From the NCBI RefSeq assembly GCF_001618005.1, contig NZ_LQXA01000015.1, positions 1-50,414 on the forward strand: a stretch of 50,414 nucleotides of DNA. The letters run 5' to 3'. The position numbers and the translations under genes are program-made. This DNA is from Clavibacter tessellarius (GTDB lineage: Bacteria; Actinomycetota; Actinomycetes; Actinomycetales; Microbacteriaceae). Shown here in pieces: positions 18,530 through 26,513 of the stretch (position 1 is its first letter; each line of letters begins with the position of its first letter). The notes beneath the pieces are model-generated. The model had not been told where the DNA came from. It worked only from the letters and a program-made list of their open reading frames with translations, and did not search any database.

Positions 18530-18535
18530 TATGCT
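18530..18535 (+). promoter_or_regulatory. Candidate -10 (TATGCT) for the DUF21/CBS operon
   Basis: TATGCT just after the guaB1 stop; predicted start near 18542, three bases before the ATG of a 32-codon open frame. Confidence 0.4.
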
Positions 18536-18544
18536 CGACGGACG

Positions 18545-18643
18545 ATGGACGACCCCCCTCCTGCTCATAGACCCCCGCCCCGCGCCGCCCACGACCTGAG
18601 GCCGGCCGCGCGCCCGGTGCCCGGGAGCCGCTCCGGTGCATGA
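18545..18643 (+). CDS. Possible 32-codon upstream ORF
   Basis: ATG at 18545 opens 32 codons (Pro, Arg and Ala rich, no recognisable domain) that end in TGA at 18641-18643, overlapping the GTG start of the next gene by 8 bp. It begins only 10 nt after a TATGCT box and has no ribosome binding site. Translation of it could be coupled to the membrane protein gene, since that GTG has no obvious ribosome binding site of its own. In GC-rich DNA a 32-codon frame can arise by chance, so this is weak. Confidence 0.25.
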   Translation: MDDPPPAHRPPPRAAHDLRPAARPVPGSRSGA

Positions 18644-20066
18644 ATGGCTCCTCCTCGCCGTCGGCCTGCTCCTCACCCTCGGCACCGGCCTCTTCGTGGC
18701 CAGCGAGTTCGCGCTCGTCAACCTCGACCGCTCCGACCTCGAGAAGCGCCAGGAGCGCGGCGAGAAGCGGCTCGGCCCGCCCATCCGCGCCCTCCGAATC
18801 ACCTCCACGCACCTCTCGAGCGCCCAGCTCGGCATCACCCTGACCACGCTCCTCACCGGATACACGATGGAGCCGGCACTCAGCCTGCTGCTCGCCGGTC
18901 CGCTCACGTCCGCGGGCCTCGCCGAGGGGCTCGTGTCGCCGGTGTCGACCGTGGTGGCGCTCGTCGTCGCGACGCTCCTGTCGATGATCATCGGCGAGCT
19001 GGTGCCCAAGAACTTCGCCCTGGCCCTGCCGCGCGAGACGGCCAAGCTCGTCATCCCGTTCCAGACCCTGTTCACCACGGTCTTCAAGCCCGCCGTGCTG
19101 CTGCTCAACGACAGCGCGAACGGCATCCTGCGCCTCGTCGGCATCGAGCCGAAGGAGGAGCTGTCGGGCGCCCGGAGCGCCGAGGAGCTGTCCTCGCTCG
19201 TGCGGCGCTCGGCGCTCGCCGGCCTCCTCGAGGACGACACGGCGATGCTCCTCAGCCGCACGCTGCGCTTCGCCGACCTCACGGCGTCCGACGTCATGAC
19301 GCCGCGGCTCCGCGTGAAGTCGGTCGAGCGCACCGACAGCGCGCAGACCGTGATCGAGCTGGCCATGACCACGGGCTACTCCCGCTTCCCGGTCACCGAC
19401 GACGGCGTGGACGACGTCATCGGCCTCGTGCACGTGAAGCAGGCCGTGGCCGTGCCGCGGGAGAAGCGGGCCCAGGTGCCCGTCACGGCGCTGCAGTCCG
19501 AGGCGATCCGCGTGCCCGAGACCATGAAGCTCGACGATCTGCTCGGCGAGCTGCGCGGCCGCGGCTTCCAGATGGCCGTCGTGGTGGACGAGTACGGCGG
19601 CACCGCCGGCGTCGCGACGCTCGAGGACCTGGTGGAGGAGCTGGTCGGCGAGCTCGCCGACGAGCACGACCGCACGCGAGCCGGCGTCGTCCGCTCGCGC
19701 GACTCGCTGACGTTCCCCGGCATGCTGCGGCCCGACGAGCTCCTCGAGCGCACCGGGCTCCGGATCCCCGAGGAGGGCCCCTACGAGACGGCCGCCGGCT
19801 TCGTCATGAGCGAGCTCGGCCGCCTGCCCGTCGTGGGCGACGAGCTGCAGCTCGAGACGGGGATCCTCCGGGTCGAGCGGCTCGACGGCCGGCGCATCGA
19901 CCGCATCCGCTTCACCCCGTCGCCCGAGCCCGTCGCCACCGCGGTGGGCACCACCCGCGCCGAGCGCCAGGCCGACAGGCAGGCGGGCCGCCAGGCCGAT
20001 CGCGAGGCGGGCCGCCAGGCCGTCGCGGATCGCGCCGCCAGCAGGAAGGAGCCGTCCCGTGGGTGA
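18636..20066 (+). CDS. HlyC/CorC family membrane protein (DUF21-CBS-CorC_HlyC)
   Basis: 476 residues. An N-terminal DUF21 membrane domain of four hydrophobic segments (about 1-155) holds the conserved FVASEFALVNL and IIGELVPKNFAL motifs. Two CBS domains follow (about 200-335; DVMTPR near 218), then a CorC_HlyC transporter-associated domain (about 355-430). This family (CNNM/CorC-like) is linked to divalent cation, mainly Mg or Co, efflux or tolerance. The last 40 residues are an octapeptide tandem repeat (RQADRQAG, RQADREAG) followed by a basic end; it is not part of the family fold. The stop overlaps the next gene, a paralogue, by 8 bp, so the two likely form a heteromeric pair. Confidence 0.92.
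   Translation: MHEWLLLAVGLLLTLGTGLFVASEFALVNLDRSDLEKRQERGEKRLGPPIRALRITSTHLSSAQLGITLTTLLTGYTMEPALSLLLAGPLTSAGLAEGLVSPVSTVVALVVATLLSMIIGELVPKNFALALPRETAKLVIPFQTLFTTVFKPAVLLLNDSANGILRLVGIEPKEELSGARSAEELSSLVRRSALAGLLEDDTAMLLSRTLRFADLTASDVMTPRLRVKSVERTDSAQTVIELAMTTGYSRFPVTDDGVDDVIGLVHVKQAVAVPREKRAQVPVTALQSEAIRVPETMKLDDLLGELRGRGFQMAVVVDEYGGTAGVATLEDLVEELVGELADEHDRTRAGVVRSRDSLTFPGMLRPDELLERTGLRIPEEGPYETAAGFVMSELGRLPVVGDELQLETGILRVERLDGRRIDRIRFTPSPEPVATAVGTTRAERQADRQAGRQADREAGRQAVADRAASRKEPSRG
19981..20022 (+). repeat. In-frame 24-bp tandem repeat in the DUF21/CBS gene
   Basis: AGGCGGGCCGCCAGGCCG occurs at 19981-19998 and again, identical over 18 bp, at 20005-20022. The 24-bp period equals eight codons, so copy changes would keep the frame. 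Confidence 0.7.
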
Positions 20067-21102
20067 GTACGCCGGGGGGATCATCGCGCTCGTCGTGCTG
20101 CTCGCCGTCAACGCGTTCTTCGTCGGCGCCGAGTTCGCGGTCATCTCCGCGAAGCGGTCGCAGATCGAGCCGCGGGCGGAGGAGGGCAGCCGCGCCGCGC
20201 GCGTCACGCTCTACGCCATGGAGCACGCGACGCTCATGCTCGCGACGACGCAGCTCGGCATCACCGTGTGCTCGCTGCTGATCCTCAACGTGTCCGAGCC
20301 GGCGATCCACCACCTGCTCGAGATCCCGCTGCACGCGACCGGGCTGCCCGAGGAGGCGATCTCGACGATCGCGTTCGTCATCGCGCTGCTCCTGGTGTCG
20401 TTCCTGCACGTCGTGCTCGGCGAGATGGTGCCGAAGAACATCTCGTTCTCGGTGCCCGACCGGGCGGCGCTGCTGCTCGCGCCGCCGCTCGTGGGCATCG
20501 CCCGCGTGGTGAAGCCGCTCATCGTGGCCCTCAACGCCATCTCGAACGCCGTGCTGCGCGCGTTCCGGGTGGAGCCGAAGGACGAGGCCGCGAGCGCCTT
20601 CACGCTGGACGAGGTGCAGGGCATCGTCGACCAGTCGACGCGCGAGGGGCTGCTGGAGGACCGCACGGGCGCGCTCACCGCGGCGTTCGAGTTCACGGGC
20701 AAGAAGGTCGAGGACATCGCGATCCCGCTCGGCGCGCTCGTCAGCCTGCCCGAGACCGCGTCGCCCTCCGACGTGGAGCGCGCCGTCGCGCGGCACGGCT
20801 TCTCGCGCTACGTGCTGGTGGACGAGGCCGGTGAGCCGTCCGGCTACCTGCACCTGAAGGACGTGATCGACCTCGACGAGGCCGACGAGTTCGTCCGCCC
20901 GGTGCCGGCCAAGCGGATCCGCCAGCTCGTCTCCGTCTTCGAGGGCACCGAGCTCGAGGACGCGCTCGCGATGATGCGCCGGTCCGGAGCCCACCTCGCG
21001 CGCGCCTTCACGGAGGCGGGCGAGACGACGGGCGTGCTGTTCCTCGAGGACATCATCGAGGAGCTCGTCGGCGAGGTGCAGGACGCCACCCGGCGGGTCT
21101 GA
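20059..21102 (+). CDS. HlyC/CorC family membrane protein (DUF21-CBS, short form)
   Basis: 347 residues, paralogous to the preceding gene. The DUF21 domain shows FFVGAEFAVISAKRSQIEPR and VLGEMVPKNISFS, then two CBS domains (about 205-345) ending in VLFLEDIIEELVGEVQDA. Unlike its neighbour it stops after the second CBS domain and lacks the CorC_HlyC domain. The GTG at 20059 lies inside the end of the first gene, so translation is coupled. A long/short DUF21-CBS pair is common in actinobacteria. Cation transport or sensing is a family inference. Confidence 0.9.
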   Translation: MGEYAGGIIALVVLLAVNAFFVGAEFAVISAKRSQIEPRAEEGSRAARVTLYAMEHATLMLATTQLGITVCSLLILNVSEPAIHHLLEIPLHATGLPEEAISTIAFVIALLLVSFLHVVLGEMVPKNISFSVPDRAALLLAPPLVGIARVVKPLIVALNAISNAVLRAFRVEPKDEAASAFTLDEVQGIVDQSTREGLLEDRTGALTAAFEFTGKKVEDIAIPLGALVSLPETASPSDVERAVARHGFSRYVLVDEAGEPSGYLHLKDVIDLDEADEFVRPVPAKRIRQLVSVFEGTELEDALAMMRRSGAHLARAFTEAGETTGVLFLEDIIEELVGEVQDATRRV

Positions 21103-21113
21103 CCCCGTGCACG

Positions 21114-21152
21114 ACGACGGCCCGGCACCCCTCGCGGGTGCCGGGCCGTCGT
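21114..21152. terminator. Bidirectional hairpin between the CBS operon and the OYE gene
   Basis: Perfect 17-bp stem (ACGACGGCCCGGCACCC at 21114-21130 with its complement at 21136-21152) and a 5-nt loop, between convergent genes. The longest perfect stem in the window; no U-run. Confidence 0.8.
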
Positions 21153-21168
21153 GGTCGGCGCGGGGAGG

Positions 21169-22248
21169 TCAGGCCGCCCAGCGGGCGCGGTCGTACTGCT
21201 TGGGCCAGTAGTCGATCTCGACGCCGAGCTCGTGCGCGGCGCGGAGCGCGAAGTGCGGGTCGCGCAGCATCTCGCGGCCGAGCATCACGGCGTCCGCGCG
21301 GCCCTCGGCGACGACCGCCTCGGCCTGCGCGGGCTCCGTGATGAGGCCCACGGCGTTGAGGGCGACCTTCGCGTGCTCCTTCACGTACTCGGCGAAGGGC
21401 ACCTGGTAGCCGGGGGCGACGGGGATGGTGACGCCCGTGGTGTTGCCGCCCGTGGAGATGTCGAAGAAGTCCGCTCCGTGCTCGGCCGCCCAGCCGGCGA
21501 CGGTCGCGGTCTGCGCCTCGTCCCAGCCGGCGTCGCCCGCCCAGTCGGTGGCGGAGAAGCGCACCAGCAGCGGCGCGTCGGGGACCTCGGCGCGCACGGC
21601 GTCGATCACCTGGAGCAGCAGGCGCGCCCGGTTCTCGAGGCTGCCGCCGAACTCGTCCTCGCGGTGGTTGCTGAGCGGCGAGAGGAACTGGTGCAGGAGG
21701 TACCCGTGCGCCGCGTGGAGCTCGAGCACGTCGAAGCCGGCGTCCACGGAGCGGCGCGCGGCCGCGGCGAAGTCGTCGACGACCTTCCGGATCCCCGCGG
21801 CGTCGAGCGCGACGGGCGTGCCGTAGCCGGGGAACGGCTCGGCCGACGGGGCGACCGTCTCCCAGCCGCCCTCCTCGGCCGGCATCGTGCCGCGCCCCGA
21901 GAACGAGTACGTGGATGCCTTGCGGCCGGCGTGCGCGAGCTGGATCGCGGCGACGGCGCCCATCCCGTGGATGAAGTCGACGATCGGCCTCCAGGCGTCG
22001 CGCTGGGCGTCGTCCCAGATGCCGGTGTCCTCGGGCGTGATGCGCGCCTCGGGGCTGACGCCCGTGGCCTCCGCCATCACGAGGCCGGCGCCGCCCCGGG
22101 CGAACGAGCCGAGGTGCGCGAGGTGCCACGCGCCCGGGACGCCGTCGCGCGCGTCGATGCTGTACTGGCACATGGGCGCGACCCAGATGCGGTTGCGGGC
22201 GGTGACGCCGCGGACGGTGATCGGCTCGAAGAGCGGGGACGTGGTCAT
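21169..22248 (-). CDS. NADH:flavin oxidoreductase, old yellow enzyme family (YqjM-like)
   Basis: 359 residues, an FMN TIM barrel. PMCQYS with Cys27 is the FMN-tuning Cys of the YqjM/thermophilic-like OYE class; [20 protein letters not shown] (substrate-binding His pair) and [10 protein letters not shown] are in order, with the FMN phosphate site near [16 protein letters not shown]. It reduces activated C=C bonds using NAD(P)H; such enzymes are tied to detoxification of electrophiles. The start is supported by GGAAGGA 9 nt before the ATG at 22248. Single gene, divergent from nnrD. Confidence 0.93.
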   Translation of the reverse strand: MTTSPLFEPITVRGVTARNRIWVAPMCQYSIDARDGVPGAWHLAHLGSFARGGAGLVMAEATGVSPEARITPEDTGIWDDAQRDAWRPIVDFIHGMGAVAAIQLAHAGRKASTYSFSGRGTMPAEEGGWETVAPSAEPFPGYGTPVALDAAGIRKVVDDFAAAARRSVDAGFDVLELHAAHGYLLHQFLSPLSNHREDEFGGSLENRARLLLQVIDAVRAEVPDAPLLVRFSATDWAGDAGWDEAQTATVAGWAAEHGADFFDISTGGNTTGVTIPVAPGYQVPFAEYVKEHAKVALNAVGLITEPAQAEAVVAEGRADAVMLGREMLRDPHFALRAAHELGVEIDYWPKQYDRARWAA

Positions 22249-22373
22249 GGGGATCCTTCCAGGCGGGCGGCGGCGCGGATCCGGGTGGGAGGCGCGGCGC
22301 GCGGGGACGGGCGGAGGGCGACGGCGGCCTCATGGACCCAAGGCCCGGCGTGGTCGTCGCATTCCCTCCCGCC

Positions 22374-22379
22374 TATCGT
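22374..22379 (+). promoter_or_regulatory. Candidate -10 (TATCGT) for nnrD
   Basis: TATCGT ends 6 nt before the ATG at 22386. The intervening GAGGGG is purine-rich but too close to the ATG to act as a ribosome binding site, so a leaderless start is favoured. Confidence 0.45.
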
Positions 22380-22385
22380 GAGGGG

Positions 22386-23267
22386 ATGAGCGACGCGCGC
22401 GACGACCAGGTGCCCGAGGGCTGGATCCGGCAGGACGAGGAGCGCACCCGGCGGGAGATCCGCCTCCCGCGGGACGACGACGACAAGTACACGCGCGGCG
22501 TCCTGGGCGTGCGCACGGGGTCCGACCGCTACCCGGGCGCCGCGGTCCTCGGCGTGGAGGCCGCCGCGCGCACGGGCGTCGGCATGATCCGGTACCTCGG
22601 CCCCGCGGGCGCCTCCGCCTCGGTCCTCGCGCGACGCCCCGAGGTCGTCACGGCCGACGGCCGCGTGCAGGCGTGGCTGGTGGGATCCGGCATGGACGCC
22701 GCCCATCGGGACGACGAGACGACCGCGGCGCTCGCAGCGGCGCTCGCGCAGGGCCTGCCGGCGCTCGTCGACGCGGGCGCGCTCGACCTCGTGGACCGCG
22801 CGACCGGTCCGGTCGTCGTGACCCCGCACTTCCGCGAGCTGTCGCGGCTGCTGGCGGGGGCGGGCATCCGCGCGTCGGCCGAGGACATCGCCGCGGACGC
22901 GCCCGCGTGGGCCGAGCGCGCGGCGCGCGAGCTCGGGGTGTGCGTGCTGCTGAAGGGCGCGACCACGCTCGTCGTCGGCGGGGCGGCGCGCATCGCCGTG
23001 CGCGCGGGCACGCCGTGGCTCGCGACGGCGGGGTCCGGCGACGTGCTGGGCGGCGTGCTCGGGGCCCTGCTGGCCGGGGCGTCGACGCGCGTGGCGGACG
23101 CCGCCGATCCGCTCGCCGAGCTCGCCGCGGTGGCCGCCGCCGCCGCGTGGCTGCACGGCCGGGCGGGGGAGCGCGCGTCCGGTGGCGGACCGATCACGGC
23201 CCTCGACGTCGCCGAGGCGATGCCGAGGGCCGTGCGGGACCTGGTGGCGGGATCCGCCTCCGACTAG
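22386..23267 (+). CDS. nnrD: ADP-dependent NAD(P)H-hydrate dehydratase
   Basis: 293 residues of the YjeF C-terminal (CARKD) ribokinase-like fold. Visible signatures are [20 protein letters not shown] at the start, [10 protein letters not shown] in the middle and the catalytic [15 protein letters not shown], followed by [15 protein letters not shown]. The enzyme repairs the damaged hydrated cofactors NADHX and NADPHX using ADP. In many bacteria it is fused to the epimerase NnrE; here the epimerase domain is absent, so the partner must be encoded elsewhere. Its TAG stop is shared in a CTAG with the stop of the convergent yceI gene. Confidence 0.92.
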   Translation: MSDARDDQVPEGWIRQDEERTRREIRLPRDDDDKYTRGVLGVRTGSDRYPGAAVLGVEAAARTGVGMIRYLGPAGASASVLARRPEVVTADGRVQAWLVGSGMDAAHRDDETTAALAAALAQGLPALVDAGALDLVDRATGPVVVTPHFRELSRLLAGAGIRASAEDIAADAPAWAERAARELGVCVLLKGATTLVVGGAARIAVRAGTPWLATAGSGDVLGGVLGALLAGASTRVADAADPLAELAAVAAAAAWLHGRAGERASGGGPITALDVAEAMPRAVRDLVAGSASD

Positions 23268-23947
23268 GCCTTCGGCGCGACGTCGAGCGAGAACTCGACG
23301 GACCCGTGGTCCTCGACCGTGACGAAGCCGAGGCTCGGCGCCTGGACGCCGAAGTCCTGGAACGTGATGGGGATGGAGCCCGTGATCTGGCCGGACCCCT
23401 CGGTGAAGGCGGCCTGCATCTTCGCGGTGACGGGCTTGGTGACACCGTGCAGCGTCAGGTCGCCGGTCACGTCGTACGTGGCGGGGACGCCCGCCTCGAC
23501 GCCGTCGGTCGTGATCGGCTGCGTGAGCGTGAAGGTGGCCGTCGGGAACTCCGACGTCTTCATCGCCTCGCCCTGGAAGTACGCATCGCGCGGCGCCGCG
23601 TCCGTCGCCATGGTCGTCACGTCCACCTGGATGGTGCCGGCGGTGACCTGCTGCCCGGTCACCGTGATGTCGCCCGTGACGCCCTTCGTGCGGCCGTTCA
23701 CGGTGACGGGCGTGCCGTTCAGGACCTCGTTCACCCGGTAGCCGGCGTAGGAGTCGCCGCCCACGGACCAGTCGCCGGACAGGTTCGTGAGCGCCTGGCC
23801 GGATGCCGCGTTGGCGGAGAGCGACGGCGGCGCGTCGGGCGTGCCGGCGAGCTGCGCGTAGAGGGGGCCGCCGAACGCCGCGAACGCGCCGACGACGACG
23901 ATCGCGCCGCCCGCCACCCCGATGATGATCTTCGTCTTCTTCTCCAT
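23264..23947 (-). CDS. YceI family protein, membrane-anchored
   Basis: 227 residues. KKTKIIIGVAGGAIVVVGAF at the N-terminus is an uncleaved-looking membrane anchor, with the YceI lipocalin-like domain outside (about residues 57-227): SGDWSV, the GYRVNEVL strand where the family has F.v.h, FPTATFTLT and GDLTLHGVTKPV are typical. YceI domains bind isoprenoid or polyprenyl chains in a beta-barrel; a role in envelope lipid handling or periplasmic stress is inferred. A strong AGGAGG ribosome binding site precedes the ATG at 23947. Convergent with nnrD with 4-bp overlap and no terminator. Confidence 0.9.
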   Translation of the reverse strand: MEKKTKIIIGVAGGAIVVVGAFAAFGGPLYAQLAGTPDAPPSLSANAASGQALTNLSGDWSVGGDSYAGYRVNEVLNGTPVTVNGRTKGVTGDITVTGQQVTAGTIQVDVTTMATDAAPRDAYFQGEAMKTSEFPTATFTLTQPITTDGVEAGVPATYDVTGDLTLHGVTKPVTAKMQAAFTEGSGQITGSIPITFQDFGVQAPSLGFVTVEDHGSVEFSLDVAPKA

Positions 23948-24078
23948 GGCGTGCTCCTCCTGGTGCGATGCGGGCGGCCGCACGGGATCGCCCGGTATGT
24001 GAACCCTCAAGTACTCGACGAGTGTCGCGGCAGGCGTGGACGCGCGTCGGTGACCGTCCACAGGAGCCGCGCGCTCGG

Positions 24079-24084
24079 TAGCCT
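24079..24084 (+). promoter_or_regulatory. Candidate -10 (TAGCCT) for the thiamine-binding protein gene
   Basis: TAGCCT in the 207-bp divergent gap; start near 24091 gives a leader of about 64 nt that is very GC-rich (repeated GCCGGC). Confidence 0.3.
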
Positions 24085-24154
24085 GGGCGCACAGCCGGCC
24101 GCCGGCCGGGCGCCCGCCCGGAGCACCGCCGCCCGTCGATCCCCGGGGGTCCCC

Positions 24155-24472
24155 ATGCTCGTCGCCTTCTCCGTCGCTCCCAGCGGGGGCGACGCGCCCG
24201 ACGCGTCCGTCCACGACGCCGTGGCCGCCGCCGTCGAGGTGATCCGCGCCTCCGGGCTGCCGAACCGCACCGACTCGATGTTCACCACGATCGAGGGCGA
24301 GTGGGACGAGTGCTTCGACGTCGTCAGGCGGGCCACCGAGGCCGTCGTGCCCTTCGGGACGCGCGTCTCGCTCGTGCTCAAGGCGGACATCCGGCCCGGC
24401 TACGCGGGCGAGCTGACGGGCAAGCTGGAGCGGCTCGAGTCCGCGCTCGAGGCCCGCGGCACCGGGGCCTGA
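24155..24472 (+). CDS. Thiamine-binding MTH1187/YkoF (DUF77) family protein
   Basis: 105 residues, the standard length of the single-domain family. It opens with MLVAFSVAPSG and contains NRTDSMFTTIEGEWDECFDV and VSLVLKADIRPG, the ferredoxin-like fold signature of DUF77 proteins, which bind thiamine or related pyrimidines and are often seen near thiamine uptake genes. No thiamine transporter is adjacent, although thiL is 20 kb away. The following MFS gene begins 49 bp downstream but has its own -10 box. Function beyond ligand binding is not known. Confidence 0.85.
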   Translation: MLVAFSVAPSGGDAPDASVHDAVAAAVEVIRASGLPNRTDSMFTTIEGEWDECFDVVRRATEAVVPFGTRVSLVLKADIRPGYAGELTGKLERLESALEARGTGA

Positions 24473-24509
24473 CGCGCCGGGCGGTCGCCTCCGTCGTCGG
24501 AGCCGCCGT

Positions 24510-24515
24510 TAGGCT
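24510..24515 (+). promoter_or_regulatory. Candidate -10 (TAGGCT) for the leaderless MFS gene
   Basis: TAGGCT ends exactly 6 nt before the GTG at 24522; no ribosome binding site in between. Confidence 0.5.
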
Positions 24516-24521
24516 CGTCGG

Positions 24522-25802
24522 GTGAATCCCCCCACCTCCGGGCGGGCGACGCTGTCGCCGGCCCGCGTCCGCATCGCCCTGCTCGCCCTCGCGATGGGCG
24601 GGTTCGCCATCGGGACCACCGAGTTCGTCGCGATGGGGCTGCTGCCGCAGCTCGCCGCCGACCTGCTGCCGGAGGTGGCCGCGCGCTCCACCGAGGCCGC
24701 GAACGCGCAGGCCGGCACGCTCATCAGCGCCTACGCCCTCGGGGTGGTCGTGGGAGCGCCGACCATCGCCGCCGCGTCGGCCCGTGCGCCGCGGCGGAAG
24801 CTCCTCCTCTGGCTGCTGCTCGCGTTCACGCTGGGCACGGTCCTCAGCGCGATCCTGCCGAGCTTCGGCCTCGTGGTCCTCGCCCGCTTCATCGCGGGCC
24901 TGCCGCACGGCGCGTACTTCGGCATCGCGTCGCTCGTGGCCGCGCAGCTGATGGGGGAGGGCAAGCGGGCCCGCGGCGTCGCGTTCGTCCTGGCCGGGCT
25001 CACCATCGCGAACGTCATCGGGGTGCCCATCGTCACCTGGATCGGGCAGAACGCCACGTGGCGCATCGCGTACCTCGTGGTCGCCGCGATCTTCGCCGCC
25101 ACCTTCCTCGCCGTCTTCCTCGCCGTGCCCGCGCAGGACGGCAACCCGGATGCCACGCTCCGCCGGGAGCTGCGCGCCTTCACCCGCATGCAGGTGTGGC
25201 TCGCGCTCCTCATCGGCGCCATCGGCTTCGGCGGGTTCTTCGCCGTCTACACCTTCGTGTCGCCCATGGTCACCGAGGTGACCGGCCTGCCGGAGTGGTC
25301 GGTGCCGCTCGCGCTGGTGGTGGTGGGGCTCGGCATGACGACGGGCAACCTCGTCGGCGGCTGGTGGGCGGATCGCGACGTCCGGGCGTCGCTGCTGTCG
25401 CTGTTCGGCCTGCTGATCGCCTCGCTCGTGGGGCTGGTGCTCACCGCCTCGAACCCGGTCGGGCTCTTCGCGTTCCTGTTCCTCATCGGCGGGTCGGCCG
25501 CGGCGCTGTCGCCCGGGATCCAGATCCGGCTGATGGACGTGGCGCACGACTCGCAGTCCATCGCCGCGGCGCTGAACCACTCCGCGCTCAACACGGGGAA
25601 CGCCGTCGGCGCGGCGCTCGGCGGCGTGACGGTGGGGGCCGGCCTCGGCTACACCTCGCCGGCGCTGGTGGGCGTCGGGCTGAGCGTCGCGGGCCTCGGC
25701 ATCGCGCTGGCGAGCTTCGGGCTCGACCGCCGGCGTCGCGGGGCGCGCGGGCCGGTCGACGGGTCGCGTCCCTCGACCCAGCCCATCGGCATCGGGGGCT
25801 GA
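24522..25802 (+). CDS. MFS transporter, DHA1 (AraJ/CmlA-like) family
   Basis: 426 residues with 12 hydrophobic segments. The first TM carries GGFAIGTTEFVAMGLLPQLA, the characteristic opening of the AraJ/YdhP subgroup of DHA1 exporters, and GTLISAYALGVVVGAP follows in TM2. ARFIAGLPHGAYFG in TM4 is also typical. Members export sugars, purine analogues or antibiotics by proton exchange; the substrate is unknown here. The C-terminus is Arg-rich and cytoplasmic. Single, probably leaderless gene, convergent with the response regulator at 25830. Confidence 0.9.
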   Translation: MNPPTSGRATLSPARVRIALLALAMGGFAIGTTEFVAMGLLPQLAADLLPEVAARSTEAANAQAGTLISAYALGVVVGAPTIAAASARAPRRKLLLWLLLAFTLGTVLSAILPSFGLVVLARFIAGLPHGAYFGIASLVAAQLMGEGKRARGVAFVLAGLTIANVIGVPIVTWIGQNATWRIAYLVVAAIFAATFLAVFLAVPAQDGNPDATLRRELRAFTRMQVWLALLIGAIGFGGFFAVYTFVSPMVTEVTGLPEWSVPLALVVVGLGMTTGNLVGGWWADRDVRASLLSLFGLLIASLVGLVLTASNPVGLFAFLFLIGGSAAALSPGIQIRLMDVAHDSQSIAAALNHSALNTGNAVGAALGGVTVGAGLGYTSPALVGVGLSVAGLGIALASFGLDRRRRGARGPVDGSRPSTQPIGIGG

Positions 25803-25815
25803 CCGCGCCTCCGGG

Positions 25816-25830
25816 GCCCGGCGCCCGGGC
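25816..25830. terminator. Short hairpin at a convergent junction
   Basis: GCCCGG / CCGGGC with a 3-nt loop in the 27-bp gap between the MFS gene and the convergent response regulator gene. Only 6 bp, so weak, but position matches the other convergent hairpins. Confidence 0.3.
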
Positions 25831-26486
25831 TACTCGCCCTGGAGCAGGATGCCGTCCTGGATGGCGCGCTTCCGCAGGGCCACCTTCGTGCCCACGTCGA
25901 AGCCCGCGACGCGGTACTTCTCGCGGATCCGCTTGAGGTACGACTTCGCCGTCTCCTCGGAGATGCCCAGGCTGTAGGCCACCGACTTGACCGGCTCGCC
26001 GCCGCCGTAGAGGGCCATGACCCGGCGCTCCTGCGCGCTGAGCTTGGGCACGCCGCCCACGTCGGTGCTGTTGATCGCGAGGTCGAGCTCGCTCGAGATG
26101 TAGGACTGCCCGTCGGCCGCGAGGCGGATGGCGTCGACGATCATGCTCGCGTCCTCGCTCTTCACGAGGTAGCCGAGCGCACCCGACGCGAGCGCCTCGC
26201 GCACCACGTTGGGCTCCGAGTACGTGCTCATGAGCACGGTGGGCACGCCCGTGGTCTTCAGCATCGAGAGCTTGAGCGAGATGGGCAGGTTGTCCTTGAG
26301 GTCGAGGTCGAGGAGGACCACGTCGACGGGGAAGCGCGGGTGGGTGAGCAGCTCCGGCCAGGTGGACACGGCGGCGACCATCTCGATGTCGGAGGCGGCG
26401 TTGCGGATCCACTCGGTCAGCGCCCCGAGCAGCATCTTGTGGTCGTCCACGATGGCGAGGGTGATCGGTCGGTTCTCAGCTGGCAC
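25830..26486 (-). CDS. Response regulator, LuxR/NarL-type output (second of the locus)
   Basis: 218 residues. The receiver domain has the acidic pair DD (14-15), phospho-acceptor Asp60 in VVLLDLDL, Ser/Thr at MSTYSE and Lys109 (YLVKSED), so it should accept phosphate. The C-terminal HTH is GerE-like (LSAQERRVMALYGGGEPVKS, SEETAKSYLKRIREKY) and ends in GTKVALRKRAIQDGI, a tail it shares with the regulator at 29063. The two are paralogues. The GTG start has GGAGAG upstream and lies 27 bp after the kinase-like gene, so it closes an operon with the kinase. Confidence 0.92.
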   Translation of the reverse strand: MPAENRPITLAIVDDHKMLLGALTEWIRNAASDIEMVAAVSTWPELLTHPRFPVDVVLLDLDLKDNLPISLKLSMLKTTGVPTVLMSTYSEPNVVREALASGALGYLVKSEDASMIVDAIRLAADGQSYISSELDLAINSTDVGGVPKLSAQERRVMALYGGGEPVKSVAYSLGISEETAKSYLKRIREKYRVAGFDVGTKVALRKRAIQDGILLQGE

Positions 26487-26513
26487 GTGCTCTCCGGTCC
26501 TTGTGCGGGGCCC

